64,000 nt of DNA from Metopolophium dirhodum. Its lineage: Eukaryota; Arthropoda; Insecta; Hemiptera; Aphididae. The DNA is taken from the NCBI RefSeq assembly GCF_019925205.1, contig NC_083560.1:37742270-37806269 (forward strand), read 5' to 3'. Below are positions 26,114 to 35,185 of the stretch, piece after piece (within the stretch, counting starts at the first letter, position 1; each line of letters starts with the position of its first letter). The notes beneath the pieces were generated by a model. It saw nothing but the letters and a program-made list of their open reading frames with translations. It did no database searches and was not told the DNA's origin. The position numbers and the translations under genes are program-made.

Positions 26114-26178
26114 ACCCTTCGTAATATCATTGGCTGACTGACCGTTTTCGCTCAGAATCGTTTTTCTTATACAATGAT

Positions 26179-26468
26179 AGTTTTCTGGTAGTGCAAGTAC
26201 TACATTTTCACAGGCCAATATACATTATACACTGCCTACTGGAAGTGAGCACTCAGTAATAGTACTGGTCACTTGAGTGTTATTCAATAATAAATATTAA
26301 TTATTAATAAGCGATGCTAAAATACGTTTGAATTTCTATTTTTTTGATCAGTTACTTATCACAGTAATTGATAATGATAACAAAATGTTATTTACATTGC
26401 CCAATCTGCATATGGCGGCCAGACTTTAATCATTGAAACGAGTCGATCATCTATATAGTTTCATATGA
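26179..26468 (+). repeat. 290-bp direct repeat, copy A (partner 34515-34799)
   Basis: Begins AGTTTTCTGGTAGTGCAAGT and ends near TAGTTTCATAT. It matches 34515-34799 with only a handful of differences. The second copy lies directly upstream of the MSL1-like locus. No TG..CA ends or target duplication were seen, so an LTR identity is not supported. Confidence 0.8.
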
Positions 26469-26469
26469 A

Positions 26470-27370
26470 AGATTATTTTGATAATATTATAGAGCATAAA
26501 AGTATCTTATTTTCAAGATTTTTAGCGCATATAAATCCGGTCTCTATTTATAATACTACCTATAAGTAGAATATTATATTCAATCCTACACAAAACAATT
26601 TAGTAAGTACCACAGAATACTAGTATAAGGCCTTCAGTGGGAAATCAATCAAGTTATGACTTTGGTAAGTTTTACTGAATAAATATTTTTGAAACCCACA
26701 TATCATACATAATAATCAGTAGAAATAGACAGGCGCAGACTGGCTGGGTTGCTGGGATGTTACCAGCATCCCTTGCCCAAAAATATATTTGCCTAATATT
26801 ATTTATTATATGTTTAAAGACTCTAGACACCTAATAACAGCATATCGTTACTAACTTACGATTGTTAGTAACCTATAATATAAAGTTGGTTGTAACTTGG
26901 TCCTTATTTACATTTTTAACGTATATTCAATATTTTTTTAAAACAAAATAAAACATTAATAATTTATAAATAATTTACATTATTTAAATTTGCCCAAAAA
27001 TGTTTTGGTATTTTCCCATTAGATTGTGTAGCATCTCATGCCCTTTTTACCAATCTGCACCTGGAACTAGATATATAAATATATATATACATACTAAGTG
27101 TAATAGTAGAATTAAAACAGATATTTTCATGAATCATTTTTATTTCTACGTTATTTTATATTTTTAATAAACATCTTGGACAAGCTATGTAAGTAATATT
27201 AACATGGTTAAATTTAATTGATTTTATATTTTTAATGTAATACAGGTGTACTTATTTAATTTGTATTAGATATTTCTCAATTATTAATTTAATGTTGAAT
27301 TTTATGAAATAAGCATAACATTATTCAAAAAAGTAATTAATATTATTAAAAAATAAATATAAAACAAAAT
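26470..27370. other. AT-rich stretch, nothing certain
   Basis: A GCATATAAATCCGGTCTCT word near 26528 resembles the right terminus of the hAT MITE at 1342-2004, but no partner end was found. No gene was seen. Confidence 0.4.
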
Positions 27371-27374
27371 ATTT

Positions 27375-28291
27375 TTAACCACAAATTACATTTACTTTGT
27401 TCATTGGTTTAGCAATAAATATTTCTTCCATATTATTTATAACGCAATTTTCTTGGAACAATGTCAGATCTCATTAATTTGCCAAATGTAGTAGACCAAG
27501 AAATACAATAGGAATTTTAAGCCCATCTCTTTCATTAACACGTAACATTGTTATCGAGTTAAAAAATGATAACTTTGAACAACATTCACTATTGGAATCG
27601 GTTTTCTAAAAAAAAAAATGAAAGATTTGTGATTATAGGTCAGAATTTACTAATTTTATCATCATTATATCCAATTTATTCTATTAAAAACCTCTAAAAA
27701 AATTATGTAATATATGTATATAGTTTGAATTTAAATGCATTATTTATTTATTTACGTATATATCAATGCCTTAAGGGAATAAGTATACAGATTCTGGTAT
27801 TGGATAATGCATTAAGAATAAAAAATAAAAGAGAAGATGGTAACAAAATTAACAAGAATAAGTTAAGATAAATATTAACTACTACAATTTTTGAATAATA
27901 GATGACAAGTATTGTAAAAAATATCAATATTTGACAAATTAAGTAATAAGAGAAAAATGCCAAAATGTACTTAAAATATTATTTAATGTTTAAAACATGA
28001 ATTTTTATGCAAAATTAAAATTTACTTACTAATTCTATATTTCATGAATTACGAAGAAAATAAATTAAATTAAATACATACAAAATATTATAATTAACAT
28101 TTTTTAACACATTATCTAGATTTCAATTTTGATGAAACATAAAGTGATATAAATTACCTCGCCAGATGCGTCCAAGTTGGCCAATTTGTCATCAATTTTT
28201 TCATCATTTTTATTTTCCCACTTTTCAGAGACTTCATAATCAATTTCCATAGCTTTATGTCTACAATAGTTTGGCTACAATCATTGCTGTT
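27375..28291 (-). pseudogene. decayed fragment resembling the C-terminus of condensin CAP-H (Barren)
   Basis: Two exon-like blocks lie on the minus strand: 28291-28158 (acceptor TTAG before it, donor GAG/GTAATT after it) and 27605-27375 (acceptor TTTTAG). Joined in phase they give an acidic stretch (MEIDYEVSEKWENKND, DDKLANLDASGE) followed by KIPIVFLGLLHLAN. The last motif resembles the IxVPxAFxxLLHLANE segment at the end of condensin kleisin CAP-H, which binds the Smc4 head. Two consecutive stops (TAA 27474-27476, TGA 27471-27473) follow LHLAN, yet the frame continues plausibly (DLTLFQENCV) to TAA at 27375. Exon 1 has a stop upstream of its Met unless the frame changes. The family call rests on one motif. 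Confidence 0.4.
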
Positions 28292-28352
28292 CTAAAAACA
28301 TAATATCATACATTTAAAAAAAAAATGACTCAAAAGAAATGTATAGTAATGG

Positions 28353-28400
28353 CAGTGGCGTAGCCAGGATTATGAAATGGAGGGGTTTAAGTACAAGTTT
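28353..28400 (+). mobile_element. single hAT-type terminus (CAGTGGCGTAGCCAGG)
   Basis: CAGTGGCGTAGCCAGGAT is a very common arthropod hAT end. No matching inverted end with a target duplication was found within a few kb, so this is a solo or truncated element. Confidence 0.45.
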
Positions 28401-29180
28401 TTAGTTTTGTACATAAATAATATATTTATTAGGGTGGAATGTCAGTGGGGGTTAAACAAGTAATGGTCAGCATATGTATTAGAATTACAATTTGGAGGAT
28501 ATATTTTCTAAAATATTAAATTTAACTAATCAAATTTTCATTTGTACCTGATAAGAATTTGAAGTCTCTGAAACACTATTTTGTCATGCTTACTATCAAA
28601 ACTATAGGTAGATAAGAATATTATCTGTGTTCTCGCATCCTTTTGTAGATTTTAATTTCAACAAGTTATAAGTACTATTTAAAATATTTAAATTTAAAAT
28701 AATAAAAATAATGAAAAATATCAACGACGGAAAACAGATAATATTCTTACTATGAAATTTGTGAATAATTAAATTTACTGTAATATGTACCTGTTACAAA
28801 TTATAACAAAAAATTGATTCTGCTGATCACCAATATAATGTTGTATATTGTTAAAAGTCAAGACTTCAGGCATCAGGCATGTAGCCAGAACATTTTTATT
28901 AGGGAGACCAACAAATTTTGGGCCTTATGTCATTTTCCATAATTTGTTTAATATGAGAAACTTGTAGAGCCTGAAGAGGGTTTCTATCCAGTATCCATAC
29001 TCCCCCAGCTTCTTAGGCAGAATCCCATACCAAGAATTTTAATTATTTAAAATTTACTTTTGGTTGGTTAAAAAAATTATTGTCATATCTAAATAGTAAA
29101 TACCAATCAATAATAATTTTTAAGCAATGTTAAATTTATTTTAACCGCACGGGATAGAACTTATTTTTTAGTGTCAGTAG

Positions 29181-29215
29181 CATAGACCTATACTAAGATA
29201 GTTTATAGGTCTATG
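29181..29215. mobile_element. 35-bp hairpin element with 8-bp target duplication
   Basis: CATAGACCTATA (29181-29192) is repeated inverted as TATAGGTCTATG (29204-29215) around an 11-bp loop. Perfect 8-bp copies of GTCAGTAG flank it (29173-29180 and 29216-29223). Terminal inverted repeats plus an 8-bp duplication are what a DNA transposon of hAT type would leave. It consists of almost nothing but its ends. Confidence 0.72.
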
Positions 29216-30170
29216 GTCAGTAGCATTATATTGAGTTGTGTAATTTTTTTTATCATTTGTTAAAGTTTAAGAAATGCTGTGTTACACAATACCTATCTGA
29301 TGCATGAGGCAAAGTTGATAGCCATCTATTTTTGCCATTGATGTCCTCCTATTTTCTTCTATGATTAGACCCAATATTAAACTTTAAGATAACATTTTCT
29401 ACGAATATAAAATTTAATATAATCTATATAAATTATATATTATCTATATATAAGTTATATAGTAATCAAAATTATAATAAATTATATTATCAAATATTTA
29501 TCATATTAGATTTATTTTATGTGCATAAGCTATAAGCATAGCATGTTTTTAATTTTAACTAAAAATAATGTGAATATGAATTTGCGGTGGGCAGCCCTAG
29601 GCCAAAGTAAATTTGACAGGCATCAAGTCATTAGTGTACTAAATCAAAGGTATAATTTTGTTGAGTTTCAATGGAATTTAAACTCAATTTGTTGGCTGTA
29701 AGGTTTTAAATTACCGGGAAAGTGTCTTATCTATAAAACTACTTGCTGTGTTAACAACTATCCAAAATTTCTGTACAAGTATCTTAAGACGTGACAACCT
29801 ACCTAAATATTTTCCATAAATGTGTATAGAATCTAATATTTTTTTAATTTGAAAGTATTATATTTTTAGGAGTACCTACCTTAAAATATAAAAGGAATTT
29901 TGAGTCATGTTAAGTTAGTTGTCATTAAGAGTTATGTTAAGTTAAAATGTTTAGTCTTTCAATGTTATTTTTATGGAAGTTCAATTTCATGCCATAAGGT
30001 AGTGGAAGTAGTAACTACGAACGTCGCAGAGCCCGAGCCTCGGAAGTTGGAAATATTGCCATCATAGTCCATATATTCATTCTTCCATGACTATTGATTT
30101 TAAGCTATTATTTTATTCTAAATACTTTTAAAGTTTTAACTTTTGTCAACAGAATTCCTGTAATATAAAG

Positions 30171-30700
30171 ATGCCGCAGAAACATCCATTTATGGACTGT
30201 AAGTCTCGTAAACTAAGAATGAAGAGAATACCAACCACCACCAAACCAAAAGAGAAACTATTTTGTCCCAGAACTATGGCAAGATATGATGGATCGCACC
30301 GTGATTATCTTACTAAATGGGTATACAAGATGTGTTTGAACATTTTACTATGCCAAGAAGCTGTTACAAACCATTTGGCTAATTGCAGTGGACAAACTAG
30401 ACAATCTAGCCAAGCTCCACCTAAGTAATAGTTCATCAAGTCTTATTTTTTTATTAATTATTATCAAACATGATATTAAAAAGTTAATTTATTTTCATTT
30501 TGTTCAGTAATGAAGATACTCATTACATATGCAAGTATTGCGACAAGGTATTTTCAAGGGGTGTTAAGCTAAAGAAGCATTTGGAACAACATGAAAAATC
30601 ATCAAGCCGTCTTGACTCAGAACTATCTGACATCGAAATTGAAGATCGTCCTATAAAAACAGAAAATGCAAGTGAAGATAACTACCAACGTGAGGATTAA
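30171..30700 (+). CDS. small C2H2 zinc-finger protein, two exons
   Basis: Exon 1 is 30171-30424 and exon 2 is 30508-30700; the GTAATA donor and TTGTTCAG acceptor join them in phase to 148 codons. Exon 2 carries one classical finger, YICKYCDKVFSRGVKLKKH followed by LEQH (C-x2-C-x12-H-x3-H), then an acidic tail (ELSDIEIEDRP). Exon 1 is basic and has Cys/His spacing near its end (MCLNILLCQEAVTNHLANC) that could form a further, non-standard finger. An acceptor-like TCAACAG at 30144-30150 suggests an upstream untranslated exon. AATAAA at 30819-30824 is a good poly(A) signal. It probably acts as a nucleic-acid-binding protein; no named orthologue is recognised. Confidence 0.6.
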
Positions 30701-30818
30701 AATCCATGCATTAACATTGATTTGATTTAATTTTATTGTATTCGTATTATTTTTGATTTTGTGATGGATATTATTTTATTTTGACAATTCCTTACAGCTT
30801 ACAATTCGTTGGCTTGGA

Positions 30819-30824
30819 AATAAA
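30819..30824 (+). terminator. poly(A) signal of the C2H2 gene
   Basis: AATAAA lies 119 bp past the TAA of the zinc-finger gene and precedes a T/G-containing stretch. Confidence 0.5.
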
Positions 30825-31409
30825 GAGTTCTATGTGACAATAACAAAATTGTGCGTTTTTAAGATTCAAAAATTAAAATAACGAAATATTTGACTTTAAA
30901 AATCTACCAGGAATTATAGTTTTTGTTTTGTTTTAGTGGTTAATATAGGAAAACATATAGGCAAATAATGGTGTTAGGACCCATTGAGTCACAAAAAAAA
31001 CCTGGAGCTTAAGCACCCCCTTGTTCAAATGTCTAGTTGCGCCCATGTCTGTATTCAAAAGATGAAACTGTATGTGTAGTTTTAAAATCAATACAATCTG
31101 GGGATTTTTGGTTAAACATTAAAATGTGAAACATTTAAAAAAAGATAAGGTTAAATTTTAAAAACTGCAAATTTGTGATAATCTTTAAAACAAAGTTTAT
31201 CAAGTACTAACAATTCAAATGGATTATTTTAATTCACTTTTGATAAAGCTGAATATAAAGCTAATAGAGACCAGATTTCCAATTTTTTTATAAGAATTTC
31301 TCTGTTTGAGAATGGTCCATTATCAACTAACTGATTCCTGAGAGGCCTGGGGTAGACAATTTCATTATTATATATTCTGTACTAGGTTAGGTTAATGTTT
31401 ACAGACCAT

Positions 31410-32065
31410 TTCAAATTTCAATTTTTTTAGTTTTTTTTCCTATAAATATCAATAAAATGTTATTTGTTGGGTAAAAAAGAATGACAATTTAATACAAGGC
31501 TCCTGATATTTTGTTACAATAGCAGTTGAAAAATATTAAAAAGACAGTCACAGTTTTTTTTAAAAAAGCATTTAAAGTTTGATGTTTAACATCGTTTATC
31601 AAATTTAAAATTTAAAAAACTTTGTAAATGAATTTTGATTTTTAAAAATGTATAAAATTTTAAATTTTATAGCTAAGGATTAAAAACTTACAACAAGTTT
31701 CCATGTAAGTAGGTTATTCTGTAACCAAAAAATCCCAAAAAAATAAAAACATTGTTTCTTATAGTTATTTTATATTAAAATTTGGAGGAAGTTACATATG
31801 AAATAACCAAGAATAACAATTTTAGTTATTTTGTTGTAATATTATAATATTAATTCAATTTACCGACTACCGTGTTAATAACAATAGTAATAACAATGTC
31901 AAAATAACATAAAATATCCACACTGACAAATCGTTACCACTCATAATCGTTTTTCGTATACAGTGATATTAATATCTTATATCATTGAATTCAAATTTAA
32001 TACCATCCATTATACAGTGACCACTTGTAACCTACGCTATAGCAGAGCAACATTCACTAACCCAG
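31410..32065 (+). repeat. GATTCTGAG-family fragment, forward
   Basis: Contains the family landmarks CAAGGCTCCTGATAT and AGCTAAGGATTAAAAA, and a right terminus degraded to CTCATAATCGTTTTTCG near 31945. The CACTTACCC-like tail lies near 32050. It is immediately followed by a reverse copy. Confidence 0.65.
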
Positions 32066-32765
32066 TTTTTTTTTTTAATAAATGTAGAAAAAATTATGAG
32101 GCATCTTGTATTACATTTTCAAAACTATGATATAACTAGAAACATTTCTATGAATTTCCAACTCAAAACAGTTTGCACATTTTCGTGATTTTTACTTATT
32201 TTGTCATAATCCAAACTTTAATTGCTTATAAAAAAAAAAACTGTGCATAATGTGTATCATTAATATTTTTCTACTGCCATTGTAAAATTATCTTAAGACA
32301 CTTGTATGAAATTAGCTCACGTATTTACTAAATTAACAATATTTTATTGGCATTTAAAAAAAAAAAAACAAAAAATTTTAAATTTAAATAGTCCGTAAAC
32401 AGTTTGAAACGAGTTAAAATAATTTCAAAATTGTAGTGTATAGAAAAAGCTAATTTAAACATTCAGTAAAAATTTGTGTCTCTAACGGTTTTAGAGTTAC
32501 ATAAAAATCCATAGTCGTTTTGTCAAAAACCGTTTTTCCTTAATTTTTCTTTTGTTTTTTCCAGTGCTTTTGAAAACTACTGGGAAATTTTCACTTTTGA
32601 CCCCCTAAGTACCAACAAGATTCTCTCTCATATAAAAAAAGTGCTGTTGAAAAAATCTAATAATTCTTACTGTCCTAATAAGTAATGATAGATCCAAATG
32701 AAAAAAAAACAAAAATAATCCTCATTGTAAAATTGATACATTCATTGCTAGTTTAGATGAGCGGA
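32066..32765 (-). repeat. GATTCTGAG-family fragment, reverse
   Basis: Reverse-orientation landmarks run from GAGGCATCTTGTATTAC near 32098 to CATTGTAAAATTGATACATTC near 32722 and a degraded terminus near 32760. With the preceding forward copy it forms a tail-to-tail pair. Confidence 0.65.
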
Positions 32766-32799
32766 GTAGTGATCAAACATATCGTGGGGTAACCCTGTA

Positions 32800-34514
32800 C
32801 CACTCCACTCATTAAAACTCTAAATACTTATAAGTTATAACTCATATACTACTCGTCCTATAAATTCGATTTTTACGTTTTGAATTATTTAGACAAATAT
32901 TCTACTTTGGAATATGAAAGTAAAACTGTATGTTATCATTCAAAAAAGAAAAAAACCTTAAAAAATTATAAGGATAAAACTTGAAACTATGTAAAATAAT
33001 ATTTTCAAAAACATATTTACACTTCTTGAAATAATGAGTGTTCGATGATAAAATAATCATCCTTTATAAAGGATGTTTTAGTCATTACTCATTAGATATA
33101 AACGATTCGTTGATACACGTACCTAAGCAACCTCTAATATTATAAAGGAATAAACTTAAAAATAAATGAGAAAAACAGCTATTTCAACTTAATTATTATA
33201 TTTAAAAAACCATAGCACTCTACTGGATATTTTTCCTATACCTACAAGTAAAATCTATGAATCATAAATATGTTTTTGTTAAAAAGTAACCATATGACGA
33301 CAAATAGTCGAAAACCCAACAAAAAGTCGTTCAGAAACAAAAAAAATGTGTATCTATTTAGCCCCAAAACATGTCTATGTTGAAATGACCATCTATTTGT
33401 GCAACAGCACAAAGTATAGCAGGTGCACTTGAGTTATTAAACCCACATTTTTATTGGTAATGAGTCATTGCATTTGACTAATACTACTGTTGTTGTACCA
33501 CAAGGGCAACTATCTCTACGGGTTTCACCCGGATTCTTTGGTTTTACATAATATCTTAATATTTATTATAAAACTACGGGCTACGGATCTATAGTGAATG
33601 TATTGTTCTGCGAGTTGTTGTAAAATTAGTACTATATAACCTAACCTTACCTACATGAACTAATTTTTGCATTTCATTGCCTAGGTACCTTTTCATTACA
33701 TAAACTCATAAGTATCAGCATTGATTATGAATACAAATTATGATTATGATTATGAATTTCAACATATAGTGGAATAAGAAAGAGCAATTTAATGACGACT
33801 GTCAAATGGGTGAGGCTGACCAAGATATTTTAAACAGACTACAATTAATTAACAATATAAATCCTTCTTTACAAAATGCTAAGGATAATATTTAATACTA
33901 CATCTTAGGATACATTATTTTAAAAATAATTAAGCAACTTGATTGTGATTCTTGCATAAAAAGTCTTTTCTTAACATACCCAATTTAAATAAAAAATAAT
34001 GTACCAATGCACTAATAACTTGTCTCTTGATCATAATATATTTAGTGAATTAGATTGCAACAGTAGTATTTTGAAACGACCCTGTAAAATGATTTTAATT
34101 TCCTTACTTATATATGTGTCAGATTAAAATCATTTGGCAAAGAATATTCAACAGTAGTAAATACTACCAGTAAACAACAAAAATTAAAGAAATTAATTTT
34201 GTTTTCTAATCATTAACTTAGTAAGTAATTATATATAATGTATTAATTAAGGTTTTGCACTTAATTTTCTATATTTTTTAAAATGTAAAATATAATACCT
34301 ATCTAAATTGTTTTTTTTTACAATTATGTTTTTATTATGTTAACATTTAATAAAAGAATCTTTTGTTATTATGGTTTATTAATTCAAGGAATTTAACTTG
34401 ATTTCTTTGTATGTGCAGCACTAAACAAATGTTACTTGCAATATACATTATACTAAGTGTACATATTAAGAATTGAAAATGAAAATTTTAGTTGCCTGCC
34501 TAGCAAATGTTCAC
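32800..34514. other. AT-rich stretch, nothing recognised
   Basis: No frame over 60 codons, no paired terminal repeats and no RNA gene were seen. Confidence 0.45.
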
Positions 34515-34799
34515 AGTTTTCTGGTAGTGCAAGTACTACATTTTCACAGGCCAATATACAATATACACTGCCTACTGGAAGTAAGCACTCAGTAATAGTA
34601 CTGGTCACTTGAGTGTTATTCAATAATAAATATTAATTATTAATAAGCGATGCTAAAATACGTTTGAATTTCTATTTTTTTGATCAGTTACTTATCACAG
34701 TAATTGATAATGATAACAAAATGTTATTTACATTGCCCAATCTGCATATGGCGGCCAGACTTTAATAATTGAAACGAGTCGGTTATCTAGTTTCATATT
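34515..34799 (+). repeat. 290-bp direct repeat, copy B (partner 26179-26468)
   Basis: Nearly identical to 26179-26468 and in the same orientation 8.3 kb away. It ends about 390 bp before the first Met of the MSL1-like frame, so it may contain part of that gene's promoter region. Confidence 0.8.
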
Positions 34800-35185
34800 A
34801 TTTATCAGTGGTCGCTCTCTCCCTCACTGCTGTCCTTGTACCATGAAGATGAGAGATATCTCGACAACGCGTTTGTTTGTGTGTTTTGAATATTGTTGTG
34901 TTACCGTAATGGCGAACCGCGTTCGTTGATCCATCATTTCACATTTGTTATTATTACATACCGAAACGCGACAGCAGAGGCCGACAAACGGACAGAGAAT
35001 AGCACATTGCACACGCGGCACGACGTTTGAACGGTTTCCGCGTCAACCCATATCGACCGATCTGTTTTCGGCTGAACTGTTTTTCCAACAAACGTGCATA
35101 CGCGCGCGATTCCCTTCTAATCGCTCCAGTCCGCTGACGGTCATTGTTAGATACGTAAGGCAAGTTAGTCTGTTAAACGATAAGC

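Larger units (their letters stand above)
20577..26121. mobile_element. PIF/Harbinger DNA transposon, nearly complete but inactivated
   Basis: About 5.5 kb inserted in a TIR repeat. It carries the two genes diagnostic of PIF/Harbinger: a Myb/SANT-like protein on the plus strand (20903-22322) and a DDE nuclease on the minus strand (23768-25871), converging on each other. Both are broken by stops or frameshifts. Subterminal repeats GCGTTCGTCTTGGAC (26003-26017) and its perfect complement (26099-26113), plus related copies near 26052 and 20621, look like transposase-binding sites. The exact left end and TWA duplication are not clear. A tandem duplication of about 150 bp (22373-22677) lies behind the Myb-like gene. 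Confidence 0.85.
19359..26175 (+). mobile_element. GATTCTGAG-family TIR element, split by a Harbinger insertion
   Basis: The left terminus GATTCTGAGCGAAGCGATGA is at 19359. The right terminus, reading TTCGCTCAGAATCG, is near 26147-26160 and is its inverted form. The left half (to about 20576) and right half (from about 26122) join in register with the uninterrupted copy at 15360-15440, so 20577-26121 is a later insertion. The family has no coding sequence that I can see and is probably non-autonomous. Confidence 0.75.

Noticed and set aside
26179..34799. LTR retrotransposon hypothesis for the 290-bp direct repeats
   Set aside because: No TG..CA ends, no target duplication, no primer-binding site or gag/pol frame between them; the interior holds cellular-type exons.
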